This document shows positions 1 through 8,781 of a stretch of DNA of 64,000 nucleotides, piece after piece; the first letter of the stretch is position 1; the number at the start of each line of letters is the position of its first letter. The position numbers and the translations under genes were made by a program. The notes under the pieces were generated by a model. That model saw nothing but the letters and a program-made list of their open reading frames with translations, was not told the DNA's origin and searched no databases. Source of the DNA: Acidobacteriota bacterium. Lineage in GTDB: Bacteria; Acidobacteriota; Terriglobia; Terriglobales; SCQP01. Location of the stretch: contig DAIDIE010000031.1 in assembly GCA_027459505.1 (NCBI GenBank), positions 1-64,000 on the forward strand, given 5' to 3'.

Positions 1-151
1 CACTCGACCATCTCGCGAACGCGGCGGTTGATTGATCTAGAGACCCACCGGGCGATCTTCGCTTGGATTCTCGAACGGCTGGCGGAAGGCGATCTGCTCA
101 AGGGCAGGACGGTAGGGGTGGACGGAACGACGCTGGAAGCCTGGAGGAGGC
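1..151 (+). pseudogene. Transposase fragment (IS1182/IS5-like)
   Basis: The frame is open from the window edge and reads HSTISRTRRLIDLETH, then a segment ending GRTVGVDGTTLEA. This resembles the part of IS1182/IS5-type transposases that carries the first catalytic aspartate (VDGTTLEA). After about position 138 the similarity stops and the frame runs into unrelated sequence that belongs to the HepT remnant starting at 152. No terminal inverted repeats are visible. I read it as a scar of an insertion sequence, cut on the right by the neighbouring remnant. The upstream part lies outside the window, so the original length is unknown. Confidence 0.6.
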
Positions 152-512
152 ATGCAAGCTCGCCCGGATCGCCTGGTAGCTCCCGATGCCGCCCGGCTGA
201 AGCACATGGTCGAAGCTCTGCACGACTGCTCAAGCCTCACAGGCCGGCCGCCAAAGAGCGGAGCTGGATTCGAACCGGATGATGCAATTGGCACTGGTCC
301 GGGCTGTGGAAATTGTGGGTGAGGCGGCGTCGAAGATTTCAGAATCAACTCGCCAATAGTACCCCTAGGTCCCGTGGGCTAAGATCGTGGGCATGCGGAA
401 CCGTTTGGTTCACGCCTACTTCGATATAAAGCTCGACGTGCTCTGGGATACGGCGACCATGGATGCTCCGGAATTGCTTAATCTGCTGAAGGCCGTTCCG
501 TTGGACGACTAA
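152..512 (+). pseudogene. Broken HepT-like (DUF86, HEPN) toxin gene
   Basis: Pieces of a HepT/DUF86 protein can be read in two frames. The first starts at ATG 152 and gives DAARLKHMVEALHDCSSLT. After a one-base shift near 240 the text continues as AGRQRAELDSNRMMQLALVR, then AVEIVGEAASKISES. Two in-frame stops follow (357-359 and 366-368). The end reads VPWAKIVGMRNRLVHAYFDI and on to a TAA at 510-512. RNRLVH is the R-x4-H motif of HEPN ribonucleases. HepT normally pairs with an MntA nucleotidyltransferase antitoxin, and none is visible here. The gene is therefore inactivated by one frameshift and two nonsense changes. A second, shorter remnant of the same family lies at 29767-29859. Confidence 0.75.
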
Positions 513-701
513 GGGCAGAAATAGAAACGCCGCTCACCGCTCCACCCCTCGCGCCCAACGCCTCTCCCGCACGCTTCGCTTCGATCCGTAGGCGTGGACT
601 GAGCCGCGCCCCCACTCTTCTGCCTCGGCCCTGGCTCGTTCTGATTGGGTCCGCAGCGACAGGTCTTCGATGACTTAATGAATCGAGGTATTATCGTGAA
701 T

Positions 702-974
702 ATGGCAGTGATCCACGTCTCGGAAGCTGACGCCGCTCGGGACTTCGCCGGTCTGCTGGCCCGTGTGCGCGCCGGGGCGGAGATCGTCATCGAGTCCGAT
801 GCTGCGCCGGTTGCCGTCCTGCGCACGCCAGCGCCGCCCCGGCGCTCCATCGAGGAGTGCATCGCGCTTTTGCCCGAAGACTCCACGGCAACTATCGACG
901 AGGACTTCGCCCGTGACGTTCAAGAGGCAGTGGCCGCGCACCGGGAGCCGCTGAATCCTCCCGCATGGGACTGA
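702..974 (+). CDS. Antitoxin, Phd/YefM type
   Basis: A 90-residue protein beginning MAVIHVSEADAARDFAG, followed by LLARVRAGAEIVIES. This is the usual opening of Phd/YefM antitoxins that pair with PIN toxins: an N-terminal DNA-binding and dimerisation fold, then an acidic tail that wraps the toxin. The ATG at 702 is chosen because family members start right at this motif; ATG 678 and TTG 645 are in frame but only add residues unlike the family. Its stop (972-974) overlaps the start of the toxin gene at 965, so the two are translationally coupled. Such antitoxins usually repress their own promoter. Function is inferred from family resemblance and context. Confidence 0.8.
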   Translation: MAVIHVSEADAARDFAGLLARVRAGAEIVIESDAAPVAVLRTPAPPRRSIEECIALLPEDSTATIDEDFARDVQEAVAAHREPLNPPAWD

Positions 975-1378
975 TTCTCGATTCCAGCGTTTTAATCGCA
1001 GCCGAGCGCAGGGGCAAGAACGCACGCCAGGCCCTTGCCGAGATCGCGGTGCGCGCCGCCGGCGAGGACGTGGCCTTGTCGGTCGTGACGGTGCTCGAGC
1101 TGGCCCACGGAGCAGCCCGCGCCAACACGCCACAACGCAAGGCTTTCCGTCAGCAGTTTATCCATGAGCTGATGGAGGCAATCCCTGTTCATCCGGTGTC
1201 AGCTTCGGTCGCTCTCCGGGCTGGACAGATCGACGGTGAGAGCACGGCCAGGGGCGTCACTCTGCCACTCTCAGACCTGCTGATCGGGGTCACGGCGCTG
1301 GAACTTGGCTATCGCGTCGCCAGCGGCAATGTGCGCCACTTCCAGGCCGTTCCCGGCGTCTCTGTGGTCCCGTTCTGA
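965..1378 (+). CDS. vapC: VapC-type PIN-domain ribonuclease toxin
   Basis: A 137-residue PIN-domain protein. The acidic residues that bind metal in VapC enzymes are in place: D6 in LILDSSVLI, E45 in TVLELAHG, D104 in LSDLLIG, and the C-terminal GNVRHF segment near 121-126 that matches the usual TRNxRHF. VapC toxins cleave RNA, often tRNA or rRNA, when released from the antitoxin. The gene overlaps the upstream antitoxin by 10 bp. Unlike its HepT neighbour it shows no stop or frameshift, so this pair looks intact. The target RNA cannot be told from sequence. Confidence 0.85.
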   Translation: MGLILDSSVLIAAERRGKNARQALAEIAVRAAGEDVALSVVTVLELAHGAARANTPQRKAFRQQFIHELMEAIPVHPVSASVALRAGQIDGESTARGVTLPLSDLLIGVTALELGYRVASGNVRHFQAVPGVSVVPF

Positions 1379-1499
1379 GTGCAGAAAGCTTGTCGCTTTA
1401 GTTGCCGTTCCGGTTGCTGATCGGGACCACAATCCAGCCCCTATTCCAACTCCGATCCGCCACGCTTCCAGGTGCAGCGCCCTAACCCGGGTCGATAAC

Positions 1500-1738
1500 G
1501 CTGCCGATCCCGGCCCCTTAAAGACACCCTGGATTTCGGCAATGAGCTCGTCACCGGGGTAGATGGAGTCGTTCGGCGGGGTGGAGTTGGTCATTTCGTA
1601 AATCAACTTGTCAGAACCGCCCAGGTAAAAGAAGTGGCGCTCCTGGCTGGCGCCCGAAGGCCGCCTCCACGCGCCGGTCGTGTCCGTCGCAGAGGCAGGA
1701 GGCGCTGCCGGCGTCATATCCGCAGCCAGTGCCGTCAT
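1500..1738 (-). other. Possible coding remnant in gene-poor stretch 1379-1766
   Basis: The 388 bases between vapC and the lysozyme gene hold no clear intact gene. On the minus strand a segment reads TGAWRRPSGASQERHFFYLG and continues SDKLIYEMTNSTPPNDSIYP with mostly G or C at third codon positions, so it looks like protein-coding text. HFFYLGGSDKLIYE is loosely like one blade of a lectin-type propeller (HVFYlgsDnHvYE), but this is a weak impression. Its 5' part overlaps the lysozyme gene's upstream region on the other strand, and after about 1500 the frame loses coding character. It may be the end of a decayed gene. Confidence 0.25.
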
Positions 1739-1766
1739 CGCCCCCGCGCCCTTTGTACAATTGGTT

Positions 1767-2273
1767 ATGGCCACCTTCGAAGAGGCAATTCCGCTGCTGT
1801 GGAAACAGGAGCACGTCACCGACCCGCAAAACCCCACCTACGGGCTCAACCTGGAGGACTGGCGCCTGGGACGGGTCGAACTCGCTGCCGCCGGCGACAT
1901 CGTGGTGCGCGACGCCAAATCGCTGCGCGACAAGAGTGAATCCTTCTACCGCACCGCCTACTGGCATAAGCTCTTCGACCTGATCGACAGCCAGGAGGTG
2001 GCCAACCGCATCTTCCTGTTTTCCGCGCATGCCGGCCACCAGCCGTCCATCAAACTGCTGCAGCGCACCCTGCGCCAGATGGGATCGTATCCGCTGGTGG
2101 CCGACGACGGCGATTTCGGGCAGGCCACCCTGGCCGCCACCAACAGCCTGGAGGCGGAGCCCCTGATCGCGCGGCTGCGGCAGGCGCAGGCGGAGTACTA
2201 CGAACAGCTCGGACAGAAGGACCAGCGGCTGGCCCGCTTCCTGCCCGCCTGGCAGCGCCGGTTGGAATCCTAG
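1767..2273 (+). CDS. GH108-like lysozyme/peptidoglycan hydrolase
   Basis: A 168-residue protein of the size and layout of glycoside hydrolase family 108 (phage and bacterial lysozymes). It begins MATFEEAIPLLWKQEHVTDP, has YRTAYWHKLFDLIDSQEVAN in the middle (the family's YRrdYWdpl..i.sq.vAN segment) and a C-terminal LIARLRQAQAEYYEQL with a peptidoglycan-binding-like look. The family's catalytic glutamate sits in an EGGY motif. Here the Glu of KQEH is kept but both glycines are gone, so activity is uncertain. There is no signal peptide. ATG 1767 is preferred; an in-frame GTG at 1680 would add 29 Ala-rich residues. It lies beside transposon and toxin debris, so a prophage origin is plausible. 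Confidence 0.6.
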   Translation: MATFEEAIPLLWKQEHVTDPQNPTYGLNLEDWRLGRVELAAAGDIVVRDAKSLRDKSESFYRTAYWHKLFDLIDSQEVANRIFLFSAHAGHQPSIKLLQRTLRQMGSYPLVADDGDFGQATLAATNSLEAEPLIARLRQAQAEYYEQLGQKDQRLARFLPAWQRRLES

Positions 2274-2346
2274 GCAGCGCCGGCTGCCGGTTGAAATCTT
2301 AGGCGCGCCGCTTGGAGTATCAGGCGCGCCGCTTGAAGCATCGACG
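2260..2346. repeat. Degenerate 21-nt tandem repeat after the lysozyme gene
   Basis: Units at 2260-2281, 2289-2309, 2310-2330 and a partial one at 2331-2346 share the pattern GCTTGAAGTATCAGGCGCGCC with changes. The first unit includes the stop codon region of the lysozyme gene. The array lies between two converging genes (lysozyme and trpA). No function is apparent. Confidence 0.5.
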
Positions 2347-2406
2347 TTGCCACACGCGCCGTGTGCGGTCGTGGCTGCGCGCGTTGGGCGGTATGCGCGC
2401 CGCTCG

Positions 2407-3243
2407 TTACTCCTCCGCGCGCAGCGCCGCTACAAACTCCCCAGCGGCGCGCACGGCGCTGTCTTCTCCCTCGCGCGCCGCCTGATCGATGGCGTTGACC
2501 AGTGCGGTGCCCACCACCGCTCCGTCAGCGAATTCCGCCACCTCGTTCACATGCGCCGCGTTGGAAATACCAAACCCCAGCGCAATGGGCAGCTTTGTGA
2601 ATTGGCGGACACGGCCCACCAACTCGCGGGCGCCCACCGGCACGCGCTCACGCGAGCCGGTCACGCCGGTACGCGACACGGTGTAGATAAAGCCGCTGCT
2701 CGATTCCGCGATGGCCTTGAGGCGTACGTCCGGTGACGTGGGGGCTGCAAGAAAGACCGTGGCCAAGCCAGCTCCCCGCAGGACGTTACGGTACTCGCCG
2801 GCTTCTTCGGGAATCAGGTCGGTGACCAGCACCCCATCGGCGCCGGCTTCGGCGGCATCGTGCGCGAACTTTTCCAGTCCATAGCGCAGGATGGGGTTGT
2901 AGTAGCCGAACAGTACGATGCCCAGCCGCGTGGTCTTGCGAATTTCGGTAGCCAGGCGCAGCACATCCGGCAAGCTCACGCCCTGGCGCAGGGCGCGCTC
3001 GCTGGCGCGCTGGATCACCGGCCCGTCGGCGACGGGATCGCTGAACGGAATGCCCAGCTCCAGAATATCCGCGCCCGCCTTCTCCAGCGCCTGGGCAATG
3101 CGCAGGCTCGCCTCCAGCGACGGGTCGCCGGCGGTGATGAAGGGAATCAGCGCACAGCGCTTGGCCTCGCGGCAGGAGCGGAAAATCGCCCCCAAACGCT
3201 CCACGCCGCTGGATTTGGAACTCGTGCCGCTTACGGAACTCAT
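2407..3243 (-). CDS. trpA: Tryptophan synthase alpha subunit
   Basis: A 278-residue TrpA. It cleaves indole-3-glycerol phosphate to indole and glyceraldehyde 3-phosphate and passes indole to TrpB through the alpha2-beta2 tunnel. The catalytic Glu62 lies in [10 protein letters not shown] and Asp73 in PVADGP; the phosphate-binding region GFGISN near residue 230 is present. The start codon at 3243 overlaps the trpB stop by four bases (ATGA), so translation is coupled. It is the last gene of the minus-strand trpC-F-B-A operon. The N-terminus is a few residues longer than usual (Ser-rich). Confidence 0.97.
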   Translation of the reverse strand: MSSVSGTSSKSSGVERLGAIFRSCREAKRCALIPFITAGDPSLEASLRIAQALEKAGADILELGIPFSDPVADGPVIQRASERALRQGVSLPDVLRLATEIRKTTRLGIVLFGYYNPILRYGLEKFAHDAAEAGADGVLVTDLIPEEAGEYRNVLRGAGLATVFLAAPTSPDVRLKAIAESSSGFIYTVSRTGVTGSRERVPVGARELVGRVRQFTKLPIALGFGISNAAHVNEVAEFADGAVVGTALVNAIDQAAREGEDSAVRAAGEFVAALRAEE

Positions 3244-4445
3244 AGCTGAAGCTCTCTTTGCAAAATACCCATGTCTTTATCGCCGCGTCCGGAGAGGTTC
3301 ACAATCACGGCGCGATCGCGTGGCATGCCCGGCACGCGCCGGCAGGCTTCGGCCACCGCGTGCGACGATTCCAGCGCGGAAATAATGCCCTCGGTACGGG
3401 CCAGCAGTTGGCAGGCTTCCAGCGCCTCCTGGTCGGAGACGGCCACGTATTCGGCGCGCCCCAGGTCATGGAGAAAGGCGTGTTCGGGGCCAATTGACGG
3501 GTAATCCAGACCGGCGGATACCGAGTGGGTGGGGCAGATCTGCCCGTGCTCGTCCTGCAGGATGTAGGAAAACGTCCCCTGCAGCACACCCTGGCTGCCG
3601 CCGCGGAAACGGGCCGCGTGTTCCCCCAGCCCCGTGCCGCGGCCGCCGGCCTCCGCTCCGATCAGCGCCACCTCTTTGTCGTTGAGGAATTCGTGGAAGA
3701 GTCCAATCGCGTTGGAGCCGCCGCCCACGCAGGCAAACAGCGCCAGGGGCAAGCCCCCGTTCTCCGCTTCCATGAATTGCCGCCGCGCCTCGCGCCCAAT
3801 GCAGGCGTGAAAATCGCGCACCATGGTGGGATAAGGATGCGCCCCCAGCACCGACCCCAGCAGGTAGTAGGTGTCGGCGCAATTGGTCACCCAGTCACGC
3901 ATGGCTTCATTGATGGCGTCTTTCAAGGTACGCGTGCCGCCGGAGACGCTGCAGACCTCCGCGCCCAGCAGCCGCATGCGCGCCACGTTGAGCGACTGCC
4001 GCTCCACGTCTTCCGCTCCCATGTAGACCACGCACTCAAAGCCAAACAGCGCCGCCACCGTGGCGGTGGCTACGCCGTGCTGGCCCGCGCCGGTTTCGGC
4101 GATGATGCGCTTCTTGCCCAGCCGCTTGGCGAGCAGGATCTGGCCCAGGCAGTTGTTGATTTTGTGCGCGCCGGTGTGCAGCAGGTCTTCCCGCTTAAGG
4201 TAGACACGCGCGCCACCCAGCTTTTCTGTCAGCCGGCGGGCGAAATACAGGCGCGTGGGCCGCCCCGCGTAGTCGCGCAGCAGTTGATCGAACTCGTGTT
4301 GAAAGGCGGCGTCGTTTCTGGCCTTCTCGTAGGCCGCCGCCAGTTCCTCGTGCGGATAGACCAGCGTCTCGGGGACGTAGCGCCCGCCGTAGGGGCCGAA
4401 TCGCCCTTCCACGCTCTTGCCGATGACAGTTTGCTCTGTACTCAC
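3240..4445 (-). CDS. trpB: Tryptophan synthase beta chain
   Basis: A 401-residue PLP enzyme that condenses indole with serine. The PLP lysine K95 is in [11 protein letters not shown] and the phosphate-binding loop is [10 protein letters not shown]. The start is a GTG at 4445 (protein begins [10 protein letters not shown]); the upstream ATG is in another frame and meets a stop at once. It follows trpF after 61 bases and overlaps trpA by four bases. Length and motifs are those of the common TrpB1 type. Confidence 0.97.
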   Translation of the reverse strand: MSTEQTVIGKSVEGRFGPYGGRYVPETLVYPHEELAAAYEKARNDAAFQHEFDQLLRDYAGRPTRLYFARRLTEKLGGARVYLKREDLLHTGAHKINNCLGQILLAKRLGKKRIIAETGAGQHGVATATVAALFGFECVVYMGAEDVERQSLNVARMRLLGAEVCSVSGGTRTLKDAINEAMRDWVTNCADTYYLLGSVLGAHPYPTMVRDFHACIGREARRQFMEAENGGLPLALFACVGGGSNAIGLFHEFLNDKEVALIGAEAGGRGTGLGEHAARFRGGSQGVLQGTFSYILQDEHGQICPTHSVSAGLDYPSIGPEHAFLHDLGRAEYVAVSDQEALEACQLLARTEGIISALESSHAVAEACRRVPGMPRDRAVIVNLSGRGDKDMGILQRELQL

Positions 4446-4506
4446 GTCATTACCTCAACTTCCGCACTCCAATCATGCTCCCCGGCCATGCCCAGCGAGA
4501 GACTCC

Positions 4507-5211
4507 TCAGGAGACAGCTACGGCAACGAATGCCTCGCGGGCCGCCTCCACAAAGGCGCGCACGCGGCTCGCGTCCTTCACACCAGGAGCGCTTTCCACG
4601 CCGGTGGAGACATCCACCGCCCAGGGCCGCACCGAAGCGATTGCCTCGGCAACATTCTCCGGCCGCAACCCACCGGCCAACACCAATGGACATTGGACCC
4701 GCGGTATCCGGCGCCAGTCGAATTCTTCTCCGCTGCCGCCGCGAATCCCCTGCGCGCTTCCCGAATCAAACAGCAGCGCCGCCGCCGTGTTTTCCCACGC
4801 GGAAACCAGCGCGCCCGCGTTGGACGACCTCATGGGAACGCTCTTCCAGACCGGCATCCGTTGCAGCACTTGACGGTAATCTTGCGGCCGCTCTTCGCCA
4901 TGCAACTGGGCGATGTGCAACTCAAGCTGCTCCGCAATTTCCAGAATGCTCTGCTGCGGCGCGTTCACGAACAGTCCCACGCGGCCCACGCTGGCCGGCA
5001 AGCCGCCGATGATCTGCTCCGCCACAGCCAACTCAATACGCCGCCGCGACTCGGCAAACACCAGGCCGATAAAATCCGCTCCCGCTTCGGTGGCCGCCCG
5101 CGCATCCTCCGGGCTGGTAATGCCGCAGATTTTAACGAGATCGCGCGCCCGCCCAGAGGCCGGCGGCAAACCCTGCTCCACCGAGCGGTTGCCATTGGCG
5201 GCGTCGTTCAT
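4507..5211 (-). CDS. trpF: Phosphoribosylanthranilate isomerase
   Basis: A 234-residue TIM-barrel enzyme that converts N-(5'-phosphoribosyl)anthranilate to the deoxyribulose form. It carries the catalytic Cys in VKICGIT near residue 29, then GLVFAESRRR, GLFVN, QLHGEE, FDSG and LAGGLRPENV, and ends with DVSTGVESAPGVKD. The first 25 residues are an extra, non-conserved extension; a later start is possible but would need a non-ATG codon. Its start overlaps the trpC stop by four bases (5208-5211). Confidence 0.96.
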   Translation of the reverse strand: MNDAANGNRSVEQGLPPASGRARDLVKICGITSPEDARAATEAGADFIGLVFAESRRRIELAVAEQIIGGLPASVGRVGLFVNAPQQSILEIAEQLELHIAQLHGEERPQDYRQVLQRMPVWKSVPMRSSNAGALVSAWENTAAALLFDSGSAQGIRGGSGEEFDWRRIPRVQCPLVLAGGLRPENVAEAIASVRPWAVDVSTGVESAPGVKDASRVRAFVEAAREAFVAVAVS

Positions 5212-6170
5212 AGCCGCTCCTTTGAAACCGGTGGACGGTCAGCTGGTTGATCGCTTCCCCTCTTGACGCTGGCCGCCCTGTCTAGGGAGGCTGCACGCCG
5301 GCTCTCTTCGAGAAGCTGCTCCAAAGCCAACGCCGGGTCGGCGGCGCGCATAAAGTGCTCGCCAATCAGCACCGCGTCAAACCCGGCGGCCTGGGCCGCA
5401 CAAATGCCTTGGGCGTCCTGCAGCCCGCTCTCCGCCACCCGCAGGCGATCGGCGGGAATGCGCGCGGCCAGCCGTGCACTGCGTTCGGTATCAACCGCGA
5501 AGGTCCGCAGGTCGCGCTGGTTGACGCCAATGATCCGGGCCGGCAGCCGCAGCGCCCGCTCCAGCTCTGCTTCATCGTGGACTTCGGTGAGCACCGCCAG
5601 GCCGGCCTGCTCCGCGATCGAAAGCAAGCTGCCGGCCAGCTCGTCTTCCAGCATGGCCATGATCAGCAGAATCGCGTCCGCACCGGCGGCGGCGGCTTCC
5701 CAGACCTGGTACTCACAAAACAGGAAGTCTTTGCGGAGCAGCGGCAGCGGACAGGCTTCCCGCACGCGCTGCAAATAGGCGAGATCGCCCAGGAAGAAAT
5801 CCGGCTCGGTCAACACCGACAGGGCGGCGGCGCCATGGGCGGCATAGCTGCGCGCCAGGGCGGCAACGTCGAAATCCTGGCGCAAAACGCCCTTGGACGG
5901 GGAGGCCTTCTTCAACTCCGCAATCACCGCTGGCAGCGCCGCCGAGCCGGGCTCGTGCCGGCCGCCTTTTCGCAGCGCGGCCGCGAAGTCGCGACGCCCC
6001 GCCGCCAGCCGTTCCGCTTTTTTCCGTAGGTGATCCAGCGAGACTTCCCGCTCGGCGGCAGCTACGCGCAGCTTGCGCGCGGCAAAGATCTCGTCCAGAA
6101 TGGCTGGCCGGTTCTGGGCGGGATGGGTGCCGGATAGATGGGTGCCGGATAAAGGTGTCGCGGGAGCCAT
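5208..6170 (-). CDS. trpC: Indole-3-glycerol phosphate synthase
   Basis: A 320-residue TrpC closing the indole ring. Typical segments are ILDEIFAARK at the start, VIAELKKASPSKGVL (catalytic Lys), LLRKDFLFCEYQV, ADAILLI, IGVNQRDLRTF and VAESGL. ATG 6170 is chosen; an upstream in-frame start at 6323 would add an Arg-rich stretch (RRRRRREARRRRRR) that is clearly not coding. Residues 7-16 hold a small duplication (LSGTHLSGTH) encoded by a 15-bp tandem repeat at about 6122-6151. The C-terminus is longer than usual by some 25 residues. It is the first gene of the operon; trpE, trpG and trpD are not in the window. Confidence 0.96.
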   Translation of the reverse strand: MAPATPLSGTHLSGTHPAQNRPAILDEIFAARKLRVAAAEREVSLDHLRKKAERLAAGRRDFAAALRKGGRHEPGSAALPAVIAELKKASPSKGVLRQDFDVAALARSYAAHGAAALSVLTEPDFFLGDLAYLQRVREACPLPLLRKDFLFCEYQVWEAAAAGADAILLIMAMLEDELAGSLLSIAEQAGLAVLTEVHDEAELERALRLPARIIGVNQRDLRTFAVDTERSARLAARIPADRLRVAESGLQDAQGICAAQAAGFDAVLIGEHFMRAADPALALEQLLEESRRAASLDRAASVKRGSDQPADRPPVSKERL

Positions 6171-6584
6171 GGGAAGCAACTCTGTAAATGTTAACAGTCC
6201 CGGCGCCGCCCTGCTTTGGTGCAGCCCAGGGCGCCCACGCCGCCTTCGGCGTCTTGCTTCACGCCGCCTTCGGCGTCGCCAGCGCTCGCGGTTTCCCGGA
6301 GCAGACGGCTTCGCCCGGTTCATGCGTGCCGCAGTCCGTTATTGCGCCCCACAGTGCGCACAGTGCACAGTGAACTGTGCACTGTGCACCGCTCGGGCTC
6401 TGCCTGCCTCCAATCTCCACACCCGCCACTGTTTACCCCGTAGATCACCGTGTAAAATTGGTGAAATTCGAAGCTGAGCGCCCCAAAGTTGCGTCTAACG
6501 TTATATATGCGGTGAATGCCCCTGGCGGACATTTTCCGATTTGAAGGACGGATACTGGCCCTCAAGCCGCCTCCGCGGATTTCT
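6171..6584. promoter_or_regulatory. Divergent trpC / TPR-protein control region
   Basis: This 414-bp intergenic stretch should hold the trp operon promoter (minus) and that of the TPR gene (plus). Two identical small hairpins, ACGCCGCCTTCGGCGT, lie 24 bp apart at 6237-6252 and 6261-6276. A 14-bp perfect inverted repeat with a 2-base spacer runs 6358-6387 (arm GCACAGTGCACAGT) and is itself built of 7-base repeats. A TATATA at 6502-6507 could be a -10 box for the plus-strand gene. No tryptophan-rich leader peptide or T-box was recognised. Confidence 0.45.
6354..6390. repeat. Heptad repeat array, copy 1 (GTGNACT)
   Basis: Seven-base units read GTGCGCA, then (after CA) GTGCACA, GTGAACT, GTGCACT and GTGCACC. 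The array forms the perfect inverted repeat 6358-6387. Similar heptads occur at 15177-15204, 25316-25331, 25377-25399 and 27752-27780. Confidence 0.6.
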
Positions 6585-8720
6585 ATGAAGCGAATTGTTG
6601 TTGGCACAGGCGCCGTGTTAGTGAGCTGCCTGACGGCATGGGGGCAGGGAACGCCTCTTTCTTCCGCAGCGCCCGCCTCGCGCCCCGCAGTGGCGCCGTC
6701 CATCGTGGCGCCGTCTATCAAAGCTGCTGCAAGCAAAGCTGCTGCAAGTGCTCCGATTCAGCCCGGCAGCCCTGCACAAAAACCCGACCCGGGTGCCGCC
6801 TACTACCACTTCATGCTGGCGCGCCAGGCCGAAGAGCGGGCCGAACTGGCTGGCGGAGGTCCGGAGGTTGCGCGCGCATTGCACGAGTACCACCTCGCGC
6901 TTCATTCCGATCCAAAGTCGGGCTACATTCCCGAGCAGATGGCGGAGTTGCTCTTCCGCAGCGGCCGTACCGGCGACGCGTTGCGTCTAGCCCGCAGTGT
7001 CGAACAGGAACATCCCGGCGATGTGGCCGTGCACCGCTTCCTGGGAGAGGTTTACGCCTACATGCTTGGGGGAGGCGACAGCGCTTCCAAGTCAGCGCCC
7101 AGCCGCTTGGGAAAACTGGCCATCGACGAGTACCAGTCCCTGACCCGTTTGCGCCCCCTGGAGAGCGACAACTACAGCACGCTTGGCAAGCTCTATCGCG
7201 CCAACCACGACCTGCCCCGCGCTGAGCAGGCCTTTGAGCGCGCCCTGCAACTCAGCCCCGGAAACGCCAGCACCATCCGTAACCTGGTATATGTGGAGAC
7301 GGAACTCGGCCATTCCAGCCGGGCGCAGGCGTTGCTCAAGCAGCTCAGTATGAGCGACAAGACTCCGGGACTCTATACCGCTCTCGGACAGGTCTACGCC
7401 AGGCAGCACCTCTGGACACGCGCCTTGCAGTCCTACCAGCAGGGCCTCACGCTGCAGCCCGGCGATGTTGATTTGTTGCGCGGCTTGGCGCGGACGCAGC
7501 TTCAGGTCGGCGATTTGGATGGCGCGCGCAATACCTACCAGAAGCTGACCGCCACCGACACGCAGGACGCCGAAAGCTTCGTGCAACTGGCGCGCGTCCA
7601 GAAGGCCTTGGGCGATTTCCCGGGCGCCGGCAAGTCGCTCGCCAGGGCGCAACAACTCGCACCCGATGACCCGGAAGTGGCCTATGAAGTGGCCAGCTTG
7701 GCCGCCAGCCAGGGCGACACGGCACGGGCTGAAGCGCTGCTGGGAAAGCTGATTCAGGCGAATACCCGCGCCGACGGCCGCTATAGTCTGGCCGAGGCTT
7801 CCAACCTGGGCGTTTTTCTCGAAAAGCTAGGACGCGTTCAGGCGCAGTCCGGCGATGTCACTGGCGCGCAGAAGAGCTTCGCGCAGTTGCGTCAACTGGG
7901 ACGCGACAACGCCGAGCGCGCCATTGGCGAGCAAGTCGACCTGTATCGCGCGCAGCACCAGATGCCTCAGGCGCTGCAGGCTGCCGCGGAGGGGGTCAAG
8001 TTGGCTCCGCAGTCGCTTTCGCTGCGCACCAGTTACGCCTTGGCCCTGGCCGACAACGGCCAATGGCAACAGGCGTTGCAGCAGGCCGCGCTGATGCAGT
8101 CCAAAGCCGCACCACAACGTCTGGCCTTGCTGCGGGCGCAGATCTACGAACGGGGCCGCCAGTGGAAAGCCGCCACCCGAGCCGCGCAACAGGCGTTGGC
8201 GGCCGCCCAGGTGACCGAAGACAAGGTAGACGCCTGGTTCATGCTGGGCGAAGTCGCTGAACAGCAAAAACATTACGGACCGGCGGAGCAGGACTTCCAG
8301 CAGGCTCTGCGCCTCAGCCCCCACGAGGGCACGGCGCTGAACTACCTGGCCTACATCCTGGCGGAGAGAAACACTCGCCTGCCGGAGGCGCTGCGCGACG
8401 CGCACGCCGCCGTTAGCCTGGAACCCACCAACGGCGCCTACCTGGATACCCTGGGCTGGATTGAACTCAAGCTGAAGGACCTCAAAAACGCCGTCCCCCA
8501 ACTGGAACGAGCCGCCGCCCTGCGCAGCCACGACCCCGTCATCCTCGAGCACCTCGGCGACGCCTACTTTCAGTCCGGTCAATTACGCCAGGCACAGGTG
8601 CAATGGACGCGCGCGCTGAACGAGTGGAAGACCGCCGCGGTAGCCGACTATGACAAAAAGGCGGTCAAGCGGGTGGGGAAACAACTGCACAAGGTGGAAA
8701 CGCAACTGGCCAAGCGCTAG
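6585..8720 (+). CDS. Exported TPR-repeat protein
   Basis: A 711-residue protein starting MKRIVVGTGAVLVSCLTAWG, a signal peptide or lipoprotein-like leader (LVSC at the end of the hydrophobic stretch), then an Ala/Pro-rich spacer of about 40 residues. From residue 60 to the end it is built of tetratricopeptide repeats, for example SDNYSTLGKLYRANHDLPRA, GLYTALGQVYARQHLWTRAL and EGTALNYLAYILAERNTRLP; the last block resembles the conserved C-terminal TPRs of exported bacterial tetratricopeptide proteins. ATG 6585 is chosen because the signal sequence begins there; ATG 6516 is in frame but adds 23 unrelated residues. Such proteins act as scaffolds for protein complexes; the partner is unknown. Confidence 0.85.
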   Translation: MKRIVVGTGAVLVSCLTAWGQGTPLSSAAPASRPAVAPSIVAPSIKAAASKAAASAPIQPGSPAQKPDPGAAYYHFMLARQAEERAELAGGGPEVARALHEYHLALHSDPKSGYIPEQMAELLFRSGRTGDALRLARSVEQEHPGDVAVHRFLGEVYAYMLGGGDSASKSAPSRLGKLAIDEYQSLTRLRPLESDNYSTLGKLYRANHDLPRAEQAFERALQLSPGNASTIRNLVYVETELGHSSRAQALLKQLSMSDKTPGLYTALGQVYARQHLWTRALQSYQQGLTLQPGDVDLLRGLARTQLQVGDLDGARNTYQKLTATDTQDAESFVQLARVQKALGDFPGAGKSLARAQQLAPDDPEVAYEVASLAASQGDTARAEALLGKLIQANTRADGRYSLAEASNLGVFLEKLGRVQAQSGDVTGAQKSFAQLRQLGRDNAERAIGEQVDLYRAQHQMPQALQAAAEGVKLAPQSLSLRTSYALALADNGQWQQALQQAALMQSKAAPQRLALLRAQIYERGRQWKAATRAAQQALAAAQVTEDKVDAWFMLGEVAEQQKHYGPAEQDFQQALRLSPHEGTALNYLAYILAERNTRLPEALRDAHAAVSLEPTNGAYLDTLGWIELKLKDLKNAVPQLERAAALRSHDPVILEHLGDAYFQSGQLRQAQVQWTRALNEWKTAAVADYDKKAVKRVGKQLHKVETQLAKR

Positions 8721-8781
8721 GGCGGCGACGTCGCCAGAGCCCCGCTCAAAGGGCCCGCAACGCGCTGCTTCGAACCGTCAA

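Noticed and set aside
262-280. GGATTCGAACC-like sequence that looks like the reverse of a tRNA T-loop (also at 29845-29857)
   Set aside because: No flanking T-stem, acceptor or anticodon arm pairs with it. In both places it is the codons for ELDSNR in the HepT remnants.
3525-5012. 495-codon plus-strand frame across trpB and trpF
   Set aside because: Antisense shadow; low-complexity Arg/Pro/His composition, and it crosses two intact genes with clear catalytic motifs.
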